Source: Halopenitus salinus (lineage in GTDB: Archaea; Halobacteriota; Halobacteria; Halobacteriales; Haloferacaceae). From it: a DNA stretch of 64,000 bases. Each line of letters opens with the position of its first letter. Position 1 is the first letter of the stretch. Below the pieces are notes generated by a model. It did not search any database. It had not been told where the DNA came from and worked only from the letters and a program-made list of their open reading frames with translations. The DNA lies in the NCBI RefSeq assembly GCF_042662125.1, contig NZ_JBHSXL010000003.1, positions 124,001 to 188,000 on the forward strand, read 5' to 3'. The position numbers and the translations under genes are program-made. Of the stretch, positions 25,028-33,874 are shown piece by piece.

Positions 25028-26008
25028 TCAGGTCCACCGGTCGAGCCCGGTCTGGACCAACGTGTCCTCGATCCGTTCGAAGCCGCGTTCGACCTCATCG
25101 GGATCGACCTCCCACCGCTCCGTGACGTACCGTCGCGCGGCCTCGACGTCGGGGTCGATGTCGACGTCGATCGCGTAGTCCTCGTCGACGGGTGGATCGA
25201 GGAACAGCTCCCGGAGGGCCGCCGCGTTCGACATCGTCTCGCCGCGCGCCCCGAGGACGCCCCACAGATCGCCGTGCTCCTCGATCTCCGAGACCGCCGT
25301 CTTCGGCCCGATCCCGGAGATCCCGTCGTTGAAGTCGGTCCCACAGAGCAGCGCGACGTCGACGAGCTGTTCGCGCGTGAGCCCGAGCTCCCCGAGCGTC
25401 GCCTCCAGCTCCATCAGTTCGGGGTTCCCCTTGCTCGTCAACTGTCGCAGGGTCGCCGGCGCCCCGAAGAGCAGCGTGTCGTAGTCCTCGCTGCCCGCGT
25501 AGTCGACGTCGCCGACCGCGTTCATGTGCGCACACTGTGCCTCCCCCTCCGCCGGAGCCTCGACGATCGGCACGTCCAGCCGTTCGAGGAGCCCACGCGT
25601 CGTCTCCTGGATGACGTCGGTGAGCCGCTGTGTCCGTGCCTCCAGGCGTGCGGCCTCGACCGCGTCGCCGCGTTCTTCGGCCGCCTCCCGTCGCTTCTCG
25701 GCCGCCTCGCGCTTCTCGCGGCGGTCCGCGATCTCCGCGTCCTTGAACTCGGTCACCTCGCCGTCGAAGACGAAGACCGGGACCAGATCGTGTTCGAAGA
25801 ACTTCGGGAGCCCCTGGACGATCCCGATCAGGTTCGCGACCTCCGTCCCGTCCCCGGTCGTGTACACCTCGTCGCGGGTCCACTTGACGGTCGTCGTCAG
25901 GTATCGGTACAGCCAGTTGTGCGCGTCCACGGCGACGACGCTGCCCTCGATCTCCGCGAACTCGATCTCGCGGATCGACGCCAGCGAACGCAGGTCGGCG
26001 TTACCCAT
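25028..26008 (-). CDS. fen: flap endonuclease 1
   Basis: 326 residues. The XPG/FEN1 nuclease core is clear: N-terminal 'VAVDAHNWLYRYLT' with catalytic Asp, 'PAEGEAQCAHM' with two catalytic Glu, 'GSEDYDTLLFG' with Asp, and the helix-hairpin-helix 'GTDFNDGISGIGPKTA'. The C-terminus ends 'QTGLDRWT', a PCNA-interacting peptide (Q-x-x-h-x-x-a). It removes 5' flaps in Okazaki-fragment maturation and base excision repair. A long charged helix (about residues 90-130) is the helical arch. Confidence 0.95.
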   Translation of the reverse strand: MGNADLRSLASIREIEFAEIEGSVVAVDAHNWLYRYLTTTVKWTRDEVYTTGDGTEVANLIGIVQGLPKFFEHDLVPVFVFDGEVTEFKDAEIADRREKREAAEKRREAAEERGDAVEAARLEARTQRLTDVIQETTRGLLERLDVPIVEAPAEGEAQCAHMNAVGDVDYAGSEDYDTLLFGAPATLRQLTSKGNPELMELEATLGELGLTREQLVDVALLCGTDFNDGISGIGPKTAVSEIEEHGDLWGVLGARGETMSNAAALRELFLDPPVDEDYAIDVDIDPDVEAARRYVTERWEVDPDEVERGFERIEDTLVQTGLDRWT

Positions 26009-26034
26009 CGACCGGAGGGAATCGCCGCGACGCC

Positions 26035-26682
26035 TTAAACCTCGGAGACGAGAGCCGGCGGATCGGTCCCGACGCGTGCCTCGAGAAACGACGCCTCGGG
26101 ATCGCCCCGCTGCCGGTCGCGATAGACGTCCAGCCCCGACCGGTAGGTCTCCGGATCGCGATCGGCGGGCTCGGTCGTCGGTCGCTCCAGGACGAGTTCC
26201 GCGACGCCGGTCTCCCGTCCGGTGAACGCGAACCCCACCTTGTAGAGCGCCTCGTAGGCGAACGGGTTGTTCACCCCGATCCGGAGCCGCTCGTAGCCTC
26301 TATCGCATGCGCGATCGACGAGGAACGCGACGAGACGAGGTGCGTGTCCCTCGCCGCGGCGCGCCGCGTGGACCGAGACGTATCGGATCCAAAGCGTCCC
26401 CGGCTCCGTCCGATCGGCGTTGAACGCGACCGCGGCGATCACGTCCTCGGCCAGTTCGGCGGACTCGCCCGACTTCCCCTCCTCGTCCTCGTCCCGACGC
26501 GGGGCGGGGTCGGGAAGCGACGGGTCCGGCTCCCAGCCGGGAGCGACGGATCCCGGATCAGCCGCGCGCAACACGGCCACGCCGGCGTTCCCGGTCGCGA
26601 ATTTGCCCGCGTAGCTGAACGCCCGGTAGTCGAGCCGGAGCGCGGGCTCGTCCTCGGGCCAGCCGAGCAGCTCGTGGTCCAT
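26035..26682 (-). CDS. GNAT-family N-acetyltransferase
   Basis: 216 residues from the ATG at 26682; the longer frame up to 26859 begins with basic, Arg-rich residues unlike the acidic product and is rejected. The acetyl-CoA binding motif is 'VHAARRGEGHAPRLVAFLVDRA' and the family's C-terminal strand is 'RIGVNNPFAYEALYKVGFAFTG'. An acidic insert ('PRRDEDEEGKSGE') interrupts the first half. The substrate is unknown. It lies 27 bases downstream of fen's start on the same strand order, so fen could be separately promoted. Confidence 0.82.
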   Translation of the reverse strand: MDHELLGWPEDEPALRLDYRAFSYAGKFATGNAGVAVLRAADPGSVAPGWEPDPSLPDPAPRRDEDEEGKSGESAELAEDVIAAVAFNADRTEPGTLWIRYVSVHAARRGEGHAPRLVAFLVDRACDRGYERLRIGVNNPFAYEALYKVGFAFTGRETGVAELVLERPTTEPADRDPETYRSGLDVYRDRQRGDPEASFLEARVGTDPPALVSEV

Positions 26683-26767
26683 CGAGTCGGGGTTCGAGCG
26701 GGTCGGCCTTGAGCGTGATCGTCGCGAATCCCGGATCCGCACCGAGTGCAGCCCGCTCGCCCCGAGG

Positions 26768-28468
26768 TCAGCCTTCGGCGGGACGTCCGCGTTGATCGTG
26801 GGCGGGACGTGCCCGTAGCGCCGCCGGGGAGGCGTTGACCACCACTCGTGCCGGATCATCCTCGCCGCTCGAGACGTCCGAATCGTTCGAGGAGGCCGAG
26901 TCGCTCGAGGCGTTCTCGACCGCGCCGGCCTCGTCGATCACGTACCGCTGGCCCACCATCGGATCGAGGAGCGCGTCCACGGGCGCGTAGTCGTCCCGCA
27001 ACACCGGAGCGTCTCCGACGTCCTCCTCGCGGCGGTAGTTCCCGATCTCCGAGGAGAGGTCGATCCCGATGTCACGGCGGGCGTTTCGATCGCGGAGGGT
27101 CTCCTCCGTGACGACCGTCTCGTTCTTCGTTGCGATCATCTCGACGTTCTGGATGACGGTTCCTCCGGCGGTCGGGAACGAATACACGTGCGGGTAGACC
27201 GCGTCCATCGTGGCGTACTCGGCGCGATAGAACTTCGAGGCCGGGCCGCTCGGGGCGGAGATGACGTTGGCGAAGACCATCCCGTCCTCGCTCAGGCGGT
27301 CGTCGGCCAGCTCCATGAACTCGACCGTGGTGAGCTGGAAGGGCACCTTGTCCTTCTTGTAGGCGTCGAGGACGATCAGGTCGTAGGTCTCGTTCGACTC
27401 CCGGAGGAACCGTCGACCGTCGTCGTTGTGGATCCGCAGCTGGTCGGACTCCTCGACCGCGAAGTATCGCTTCGAGACGTCGATCACCTCCGGGTCGATC
27501 TCGACGACGTCGACCGTGGCGTCGTACTCCTCCGCGAACCGCTTTGGCCCGGTGAACCCGCCGCCGCCGACGAAGAGAACCCGGTCGATGTCGTCGGGGT
27601 CCTCGGCGAAGAGGTACGGCAGGTGGAAATAGCGGGTGTACTCGAAGACGTGTCGGGTCGGATCCGAGCGGTCCATCGCGCTGTGGCGTTGCCCGTCGAG
27701 ATACAGCGTTCGAGTGTCACCGCTGTCTATGACCTCGAGTTGCTGATAGGGGGTCTGCGTCTGGTAGACGATCTCGCCCTCCGGAGCCACGCCGGCCGCG
27801 CCGGTCGATACGGCGGCGACGAGGAGAACGAACGCGCCGCCGATGGCGACGATCGACTCACGTGAGGGCGACGGCAGAACCAGCGTCGCGGCGGTCGCGA
27901 CGAGGAGCACCCCGAATACGAACCCGATGGCGTCGACGCCGAGGGTGGGGACGAGCAGGTAGGTCGTCCCGAACGCCCCGACGATGCTGCCGATCGTTCC
28001 CACCGCGTAGACGTGGCCCGAGGCCTCGCCGAGGCCCCCCTTGCGCGACAGCTCGGCCCCGTAGGGGCTGATGAACCCGAGCAGGTAGGTCGGGGGACCG
28101 AACAGCAGGACGACGGCGGGCAGCGAGGCGACACGGCTCGGCAGCGGGAACGCCACCGTCGAGCGCAACAGGAGGTCGCCGGCGAAGACGAGGAGGGCGA
28201 CCCAGACGGCGGTCCACACCAGGAGTCGCGCCAACCGCGCCGGCTCCGCACGCCGGGAGGCGAGCTTCCCGCCGCGGAGGTACCCGGCGCTCAACGCGGC
28301 GAGAAACACCCCGATGATGGTCCCCCACGTGTAGATGCTGCTGCCGAACTGCGGCGCCACGATCCGTCCGGCGAGGATCTCGAGGCCCATGCTCGCGACG
28401 CCCGAGACGAAGACGGCCAGCTCGGCCCGGCTCACGCGTCGATCGGTGACTCCGTCGGGGACGCCCAT
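26768..28468 (-). CDS. membrane-fused spermidine synthase-like protein
   Basis: 566 residues from the ATG at 28468; the longer frame to 28801 is Arg-rich shadow sequence. The N-terminal 220 residues contain about seven to eight membrane helices ('LAVFVSGVASMGLEILAGRIVAPQFG'), and the C-terminal half is a polyamine-synthase fold: 'YQTQTPYQQLEVIDS', 'LYLDGQRHSAMDRSDPTRHVFEYTRYFHLPYLF', 'VLFVGGGGFTGPKRFAEEY', 'VVEIDPEVIDVSKRYF' and 'YDLIVLDAYK'. The family transfers aminopropyl groups from decarboxylated SAM, but fused archaeal forms are uncharacterised. An acidic C-terminal tail of about 40 residues follows. Confidence 0.88.
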   Translation of the reverse strand: MGVPDGVTDRRVSRAELAVFVSGVASMGLEILAGRIVAPQFGSSIYTWGTIIGVFLAALSAGYLRGGKLASRRAEPARLARLLVWTAVWVALLVFAGDLLLRSTVAFPLPSRVASLPAVVLLFGPPTYLLGFISPYGAELSRKGGLGEASGHVYAVGTIGSIVGAFGTTYLLVPTLGVDAIGFVFGVLLVATAATLVLPSPSRESIVAIGGAFVLLVAAVSTGAAGVAPEGEIVYQTQTPYQQLEVIDSGDTRTLYLDGQRHSAMDRSDPTRHVFEYTRYFHLPYLFAEDPDDIDRVLFVGGGGFTGPKRFAEEYDATVDVVEIDPEVIDVSKRYFAVEESDQLRIHNDDGRRFLRESNETYDLIVLDAYKKDKVPFQLTTVEFMELADDRLSEDGMVFANVISAPSGPASKFYRAEYATMDAVYPHVYSFPTAGGTVIQNVEMIATKNETVVTEETLRDRNARRDIGIDLSSEIGNYRREEDVGDAPVLRDDYAPVDALLDPMVGQRYVIDEAGAVENASSDSASSNDSDVSSGEDDPARVVVNASPAALRARPAHDQRGRPAEG

Positions 28469-28641
28469 CGTGGATCGATCGGTCGCGATACGTGTTAAGG
28501 CTTCGCGCCTAACCGCTTTGAAACGCTGGCGCCGGGACGGAACGACGGCGCCCGGACGGCGCCCGGACGGCGTCCGAACACTCGCCCCGACGGTATCCCC
28601 CCATCCGGAACGCCTTTTTCGGCGCGTCCCCCAGCGGCGGT

Positions 28642-29943
28642 ATGAACGACCCCGAGAACCGGCCGGTGGCCGTCCGCGAGGTCTCCGAGCTGTCGCCCGA
28701 CGAGCGGCGGGCGTTCTTCGAGCGCGACGCCGGCGTCGAGGCGGTCCGCGAGGACGTCCGCGAGATCGTCTCGCGTGTGCGAGCGGAGGGCGACGTCGCA
28801 CTTCGCGAGTTCGCCGAGGAGTTCGACGACGTCGCGGTCGGGAACGTCGACGTCACCGACCAGGCGGCGCGCGCCCACGACGAACTCGAGGACGCCGGAG
28901 ATCCCCGACTGGAGGCGATCCGGGAGGCGGCCGCGAACGTCCGCGAGTTCCACGAACGCCAACTGCCCGAGGACGAGCGGGAGACGATCGACGGCCGAGA
29001 GCTGGGTCGACGGTTCCGCCCGATCGAGTACGCCGGCGTCTACGTCCCCGGCGGCACCGCCGCCTACCCCTCGAGTGCGATCATGGGGGTGGTCCCCGCG
29101 ACGGTCGCGGGCGTTGATCACGTCGCCGTTGCGACCCCCCCGGCCGACGAGATCAACCCCGTGACGCTCGCGGCCATCCACGAGGCCGGCGCCGACGCGG
29201 TCTATCAGGTCGGCGGCGCACAGGCCGTCGCGGCGCTCGCCTACGGCACCGAGACGGTGACCCCGGTCCAGAAGGTCGTCGGACCGGGCAACCGGTGGGT
29301 CACGGCCGCGAAGGCCGAGGTGCGCGGCGACGTGGAGATCGACTTCCTCGCCGGCCCGAGCGAGGTGCTCGTGCTCGCCGACGCGACCGCGGACCCCGAG
29401 TTCGTCGCCGCCGACCTGCTCGCACAGGCGGAACACGATCCGAACACGTCCGTGGTCGCGGTGACCGACGACCGCGACACCGCCGAGGCGATCACGGCGG
29501 CGCTCGCGGCGTCGATCGACGAGCGCGAGCGCGCGGAAACGATCCGGCAGGGACTCTCCGGCGACGCCTCCGGCGTCCTCCTCGCCCGCTCGATGTCGGA
29601 GGCCGTGCTCTTCGCCGAGGAGTACGCGGCCGAGCACCTCTCGATCCAGGCCGAAGAGGACGAGGCGCTCCTCGATCGGATCTCGAACGTCGGATCGGCG
29701 TTCCTGGGGCCCTACTCGCCGGTCGCCGCCGGCGACTACGCGGCCGGACCGAACCACGTCCTGCCGACGAACGGCGGCGCGAAGCGGTACGGCGGACTGT
29801 CGACCGAGACCTTCCTCCGCTCGTCGACCGTTCAGCGGCTCGATCGCGAGGCGCTGTCGGACCTCTCGGAGACGATCACGACGCTCGCCGAGGCGGAAGG
29901 GCTGGAGGCACACGCGGAGAGCGTCCGTCGACGCCTCGAGTGA
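28642..29943 (+). CDS. hisD: histidinol dehydrogenase
   Basis: 433 residues. Signature segments are all present: 'PIEYAGVYVPGGTAAYPSS', 'VYQVGGAQAVAALAYG', 'KVVGPGNRWVTAAK', 'GPSEVLVLAD', 'AEHLSIQ' and 'GDYAAGPNHVLPTNGGAKRY'. It performs the last two oxidations of histidine biosynthesis (histidinol to histidine) with NAD and zinc. No other his genes are nearby, in keeping with scattered his genes in haloarchaea. Confidence 0.96.
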   Translation: MNDPENRPVAVREVSELSPDERRAFFERDAGVEAVREDVREIVSRVRAEGDVALREFAEEFDDVAVGNVDVTDQAARAHDELEDAGDPRLEAIREAAANVREFHERQLPEDERETIDGRELGRRFRPIEYAGVYVPGGTAAYPSSAIMGVVPATVAGVDHVAVATPPADEINPVTLAAIHEAGADAVYQVGGAQAVAALAYGTETVTPVQKVVGPGNRWVTAAKAEVRGDVEIDFLAGPSEVLVLADATADPEFVAADLLAQAEHDPNTSVVAVTDDRDTAEAITAALAASIDERERAETIRQGLSGDASGVLLARSMSEAVLFAEEYAAEHLSIQAEEDEALLDRISNVGSAFLGPYSPVAAGDYAAGPNHVLPTNGGAKRYGGLSTETFLRSSTVQRLDREALSDLSETITTLAEAEGLEAHAESVRRRLE

Positions 29944-30020
29944 ACTGTGAGTGGTGCCCGTCCGGACTCCCACGCCGATCGGCGATCCGTCCTCGTTCAG
30001 GGGTCGGATTCCGTCCGGTG

Positions 30021-30027
30021 ATTTAAT
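30021..30027 (+). promoter_or_regulatory. TATA box of the geranylgeranyl-reductase-family gene
   Basis: atttaat lies about 28 bases before the ATG at 30052, implying a leaderless transcript. Confidence 0.6.
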
Positions 30028-30051
30028 AGCCCGAGCGCGTCCTCTCCGAGT

Positions 30052-31467
30052 ATGGAACGCGTAGACGTGGCGATCGTCGGCGGCGGCCCCGCCGGCGCCT
30101 CGGCGGCACACGCGGCCGCGAGCGCGGGTGCGGACGCGCTCGTGTTGGAGAAGGGCGTCCCGCGCGCCGACCGCGAGGGGCTCGGCCCCGACTCGACGGA
30201 CGCGGCCGGCATCCTCGATTACTGGGTCGACATCATGGGAATCCATCCCGACGAGTTCCCCGACGGCGTCGTCCAAAACGAGCTCGAACGGGCTGACTTC
30301 CGCGGGCCGGATGCGAGCTGTAGCCTGTATCACACCGGGATCGATTCCTCCTACGACGCCTTCGGATACACCTTCCACCGGGCCCGATTCGACGACTTCC
30401 TCAGGGAGCGCGCCGAGGCGGCCGGCGCGACCTACCGCGTGGAGGCGTCGGTCCGGGACGTCGAGACGGATCGGTCCGTCGATCCCTCCAGGGGCGGTCG
30501 CGGCGGGCAGGGATCCGATTCGGATCCTCGACACGTCGTCCGACTCGCCTCCGGGGACGACGTCGGCGCCGACTTCCTGATCCTCGCCGACGGTCCACAG
30601 CGGACGGTGACGAACCGGGTGCTCGATCGATATCTCCCCGAGGAGTCGGCGGCCTCGAAGCGGCTCGCCTCCAGGGACGCGAACCACATCGCCTACCAGG
30701 AGTACCGACGCTTCCCCGAGGAGCTCTACGAGGAGTTCGAGGACGCCATCGTCTTCTGGTGGGGCGTGATGCCCGGCGAGACGGCCTATCCGTGGGTGTT
30801 CCCGAACCAGGATCGGGTCTGTCGCGTCGGGCTCACGATGCCCATCGGCCTCGACATCGACGACGTGGCGGACCGCGAGGACTACACGCTCCTCCGACCG
30901 GCGGACGAGTCGATCCCGAAGGGCTCGGAATACGTCGAGCGACTGCTCGAGTGGCAGTACGGCGACGAGTACGACCTCGAGGACTTCCCGCTCGTCGAGG
31001 ACGCCGGGAAACGCGGCGGCACGGAGACCTACGCCATCTCCTCGACGCGGCCGATCGACTCGCCGACGGAGGCCGGAATCGCCGTCGCCGGCGGCGCGAT
31101 GGGGACCACCTCGGCGTTCCACGAGGGCGGCGACCACGTCGCGGTCCGAACGGGCGCGATCGCCGGGGAACTCGCCGGCGAGGGGGATCTGTCGGCGTAC
31201 AACCGACGCTGGAAGGAGGCGATCGGCGACGAGGTGTTGCGAAACGTCACGATGGCCGACATGGTGGGCGAGTACACGCCGAGCGACTGGAACCGGATCA
31301 TCGAGACCGCGGACGTCATGTTGGCCGCCGAGACGGGAAGCGACCTGTTGAAGCGGAGCTACTCCGCCGGCTGGGGCGCCACGAAGCTGCTTTTGTCCTA
31401 CAAGTGGCACAAACGCAAGCTACGGGGCAACTACACCCAGATCACCGCCGACGAGTACGTGTACTAG
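30052..31467 (+). CDS. geranylgeranyl reductase-family flavoprotein
   Basis: 471 residues. The FAD dinucleotide fold is at the N-terminus ('DVAIVGGGPAGASAAHAAASAGADALVLEKG'), with 'SADFLILADGP'-like and 'GIAVAGGAMGTTSAFHEGGDHVAVRTGAIAG' segments typical of archaeal geranylgeranyl reductases. The family saturates isoprenoid chains of archaeal lipids or quinones. This member has the motif 'YTFHRARFDDFLRERAEAAGATY' and lacks an obvious Cys pair, so lipid versus other prenyl substrate is open. The TAG stop is part of one of only two CTAG sites seen outside the 51.8-53.3 kb island. Confidence 0.88.
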   Translation: MERVDVAIVGGGPAGASAAHAAASAGADALVLEKGVPRADREGLGPDSTDAAGILDYWVDIMGIHPDEFPDGVVQNELERADFRGPDASCSLYHTGIDSSYDAFGYTFHRARFDDFLRERAEAAGATYRVEASVRDVETDRSVDPSRGGRGGQGSDSDPRHVVRLASGDDVGADFLILADGPQRTVTNRVLDRYLPEESAASKRLASRDANHIAYQEYRRFPEELYEEFEDAIVFWWGVMPGETAYPWVFPNQDRVCRVGLTMPIGLDIDDVADREDYTLLRPADESIPKGSEYVERLLEWQYGDEYDLEDFPLVEDAGKRGGTETYAISSTRPIDSPTEAGIAVAGGAMGTTSAFHEGGDHVAVRTGAIAGELAGEGDLSAYNRRWKEAIGDEVLRNVTMADMVGEYTPSDWNRIIETADVMLAAETGSDLLKRSYSAGWGATKLLLSYKWHKRKLRGNYTQITADEYVY

Positions 31468-31614
31468 CTGTCCCGTCCGTTCACCGTAGCCCGATCGCCG
31501 TACTCTCGATCGACGACGGCGTCGCTCGTCGTTCGATCGCACAAAAATGCGCGTTTCGTGAGGAACGAGCCGCACGTTCGGGCGCCGCGGAGGCGCGTTC
31601 CGGATTTCGGAGAT

Positions 31615-31968
31615 TCAGCCGAACAGCTCGCCGAGGCCCTCGCCGCCGTCGCCTTCGTCCTCGTCCTCCTCCGCTTCGGCTTCCTCCTCTTCGGCCGCCT
31701 CGTCGGCGTCCTCGTCGGCGTCCTCGTCATCGTCGCCGCCGGTCTCGGCGGCGCCGCCCGCAGCGGCACCCGCGGCGGGTGCGGCGGGTGCGGCGGCGGC
31801 CGTCTCGATGGCGTCCTCGATGTCGACGTCCTCGAGGGCCGCGACGAGCGCCTTGACGCGGGATTCCTCGACGTCGACGCCGGCGGCGTCGAGCACCGAC
31901 GTGATGTTGTCCTCGTTGATCTCTTCGCCCGTTTCGTTCAGGATGAGCGCAGCGTAAACGTATTCCAT
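31615..31968 (-). CDS. rpl12: ribosomal protein P1 (L12 stalk)
   Basis: 117 residues. The helical N-terminal dimerisation domain begins 'MEYVYAALILNETGEEINEDNI', followed by an Ala/Gly hinge and a very acidic end closing in 'GLGELFG', the conserved stalk tail that recruits GTPase translation factors. It is the last gene of the L1-L10-P1 operon, 18 bases after L10. Confidence 0.97.
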   Translation of the reverse strand: MEYVYAALILNETGEEINEDNITSVLDAAGVDVEESRVKALVAALEDVDIEDAIETAAAAPAAPAAGAAAGGAAETGGDDDEDADEDADEAAEEEEAEAEEDEDEGDGGEGLGELFG

Positions 31969-31986
31969 TGGTGTAATCTCCGTGTG

Positions 31987-33036
31987 TTATCCGAACATGG
32001 CGCCGAGACCGTCGCCGGCGTCCCCGTCGTCGCCGTCGTCATCGTCCTCGACGTCGGCGGCGTCGGAGTCGTCGGCCTCCTCGGCGTCCGATCCTTCATC
32101 AGCCTGTTCCTCCTCCTCGTCGGCGTCCGCGTCAGCTGCGGGGGCGTCGACGCCCTGCAGCTCCTCGGGGAGCGCCTCCTCGTCGTCGATCTGCGCCGCG
32201 AGCGCGCGAAGCTGGGCGTCGGCCTTCCCGATCAGGTCGGGCACGACGTCCGGGCTCTCTATCTCGGCGTGCAACGCGACGGACTTCGCCTCGCCGGACG
32301 CCTTCGCGAGAAGGGTTCCGGCGGTGCGGGCCGTCGGGTAGGTGGCGTTGATGGAGAGGTTGCGCGCGGCGGCGGCGGCCGACTCGATGTCGGCCGCGTA
32401 CTCCTCGACGTCGATCGCGAGTTCCTCGGGCTCGAAGAGCACGCCCTCGGAGTAGACGGACTTCAGATCGAGTCCGACCTCCTTGGGCTCGATGCCGAGC
32501 TCGGTGAGGACGCTCGCGAGGTCCTCGGAGACGACCTCGCCCTCCTCGAGCACGGTCGAGTCCTCCGTGACCTGGATCGAGCCCTCCTGGATCCGGGCGG
32601 CCGCGCCGACCGTCTGAAGCTCGCCCACGAACGGACCGGGGTCGACCCCGGTGTCGCCCTCGGGAATGACGATGTCGTTCGGGGCGACCTCGCCGGCGTT
32701 GATCGGCGCCGGCGTCTTCGAGGCCTCGAGCTGTTTGAACAGCCCGAACGGGTTGTCGTTCGTGCCCACGAGGGCGACCTGGCCGCTCACGTCCTCGGCG
32801 AGCTGCTCGACGCCCTCGTCGACCTCCTCGAGCGCGCGCACGACGAGCGTGTTGCGGCTCATCCGCAGGTCGGCGGAGCCGTGAAGCTCGCGACGCATCG
32901 CCTGGAGCTGGCGGCTCGGAATACCGGCGACGCCGACGATCCCGACCGAGGCGAAGGAGTCGATGAAGTCGACGAGCTCGTCGACCTCCTCCTTTTTCCA
33001 CTCGGGGATGGTCTCGGTTCGCCGCGCGGAGCTCAT
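31987..33036 (-). CDS. rpl10: ribosomal protein L10 (P0)
   Basis: 349 residues, the archaeal long form. The N-terminal rRNA-binding domain has 'MRRELHGSADLRMSRNTLVVRAL'; the C-terminal spine for P1 dimers leads to a hyperacidic tail ending 'GLGAMFG', the same class of factor-binding tail as in P1. It anchors the stalk on 23S rRNA. Its ATG overlaps the L1 stop codon by 4 bases (ATGA), indicating coupled translation. Confidence 0.97.
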   Translation of the reverse strand: MSSARRTETIPEWKKEEVDELVDFIDSFASVGIVGVAGIPSRQLQAMRRELHGSADLRMSRNTLVVRALEEVDEGVEQLAEDVSGQVALVGTNDNPFGLFKQLEASKTPAPINAGEVAPNDIVIPEGDTGVDPGPFVGELQTVGAAARIQEGSIQVTEDSTVLEEGEVVSEDLASVLTELGIEPKEVGLDLKSVYSEGVLFEPEELAIDVEEYAADIESAAAAARNLSINATYPTARTAGTLLAKASGEAKSVALHAEIESPDVVPDLIGKADAQLRALAAQIDDEEALPEELQGVDAPAADADADEEEEQADEGSDAEEADDSDAADVEDDDDGDDGDAGDGLGAMFG

Positions 33037-33671
33037 ACGGGCACCTCCTCTGCGGGACCCATCGTCGTCTTGACGAAGATCCCGTCGATGTTGAGCGGGC
33101 CCTTCTCGAGGTCGGCCTCGAGACGGCGGATGATGACGTCGATGTTGTCCGAGATGGCCTCGGCGTCCATGTCCTCCGCACCCACGCGGGTGTGGAAGGT
33201 GCGCCGGTCACCCGATCGCAGCTGCACCGTGTTCTTCATCCGATTGACTGTCTCGACGACGTCGTCGTCCGGCTGTAGGGGGGTAGGCATCTTGCCGCGA
33301 GGACCGAGGACGGTACCGAGGTACCGACCGATGTCCTGCATCAGGCTTGCCTCGGCGATGAAGAAGTCGGTCTCATCGGCGAGGTCCTTTGCGGCGTCGT
33401 CGTCGTCACCGAGGTCCTCGAGGTCCTCGGAGTCGAGAACCTCGTCTGCGACCTCGGCCGCGCGGACGGCGGTTTCACCCTCCGCGAAGACGACGATCTG
33501 TGTGTCCTGTCCCGTTCCAGCCGGCAGCACGACGGACTCGTCGACGCGATTCGACGGATCGTTGAGGTCAAGATCGCGCAGGTTGATCGCGAGGTCCACC
33601 GTCTCACGGAAGTTCCGCTCGGGTGACTCCTCGAGTGCGCGAGAAACTGCCTCCTCTATTGTGTCTGCCAT
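33033..33671 (-). CDS. rpl1: ribosomal protein L1
   Basis: 212 residues with L1 signatures 'GTVLGPRGKMPTPL' and 'LEKGPLNIDGIFVKTTMGP'. L1 sits on the mobile 23S stalk near the E site and in archaea also represses translation of its own operon by binding the mRNA. It is preceded by a strong ribosome-binding site (33675-33682) and a leader hairpin (33711-33735). Confidence 0.97.
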   Translation of the reverse strand: MADTIEEAVSRALEESPERNFRETVDLAINLRDLDLNDPSNRVDESVVLPAGTGQDTQIVVFAEGETAVRAAEVADEVLDSEDLEDLGDDDDAAKDLADETDFFIAEASLMQDIGRYLGTVLGPRGKMPTPLQPDDDVVETVNRMKNTVQLRSGDRRTFHTRVGAEDMDAEAISDNIDVIIRRLEADLEKGPLNIDGIFVKTTMGPAEEVPV

Positions 33672-33674
33672 TTT

Positions 33675-33682
33675 TCACCTCC
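33675..33682 (-). promoter_or_regulatory. ribosome-binding site of the L1 operon
   Basis: The minus strand reads ggaggtga four bases before the ATG at 33671, a near-perfect match to the 16S 3' end. It is one of the few strong Shine-Dalgarno sites in a window dominated by leaderless genes. Confidence 0.85.
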
Positions 33683-33710
33683 GTAGTACGCAGGACGCTC
33701 CTACGGGTCA

Positions 33711-33735
33711 GTGAAACAGGCGAAGCCTGTCTCAC
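33711..33735 (-). promoter_or_regulatory. leader hairpin of the L1-L10-P1 mRNA (candidate autoregulatory site)
   Basis: The minus-strand leader folds into an 11-base-pair stem (gtgagacaggc / gcctgtttcac, one G-U pair) with a three-base loop ttc. It lies about 40 bases before the L1 start codon and just after the predicted transcription start. Archaeal L1 is known to repress its own operon through an mRNA mimic of its 23S site; assigning that role to this hairpin is inference. Confidence 0.7.
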
Positions 33736-33756
33736 CGTAGCGTTGCTCCACGCGTC

Positions 33757-33764
33757 GTTTAAAC
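33757..33764 (-). promoter_or_regulatory. promoter of the L1-L10-P1 operon
   Basis: gtttaaac on the minus strand would place transcription start near 33732, giving a leader of about 60 bases that contains the hairpin and Shine-Dalgarno site. Confidence 0.6.
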
Positions 33765-33874
33765 CCGTCGAAGGGCGGGCGCGCGTGGGAGTCGTCGACA
33801 GGCTCGGAGGCCCATCGACCGGCCGGATGGGGCGCGCCCCAAGATTGATTATTTGGGTCGGCGGATCCGAGGTC

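Noticed and set aside
26683..26859. longer N-terminus of the GNAT gene
   Set aside because: The added residues are Arg-rich and overlap the 3' end of the spermidine-synthase-like gene; the ATG at 26682 gives a family-like start.
28495..31410. 971-codon open frame on the minus strand across hisD and the reductase gene
   Set aside because: A shadow of two clear genes on the plus strand; its product has no recognisable family and reflects GC-rich codon bias.
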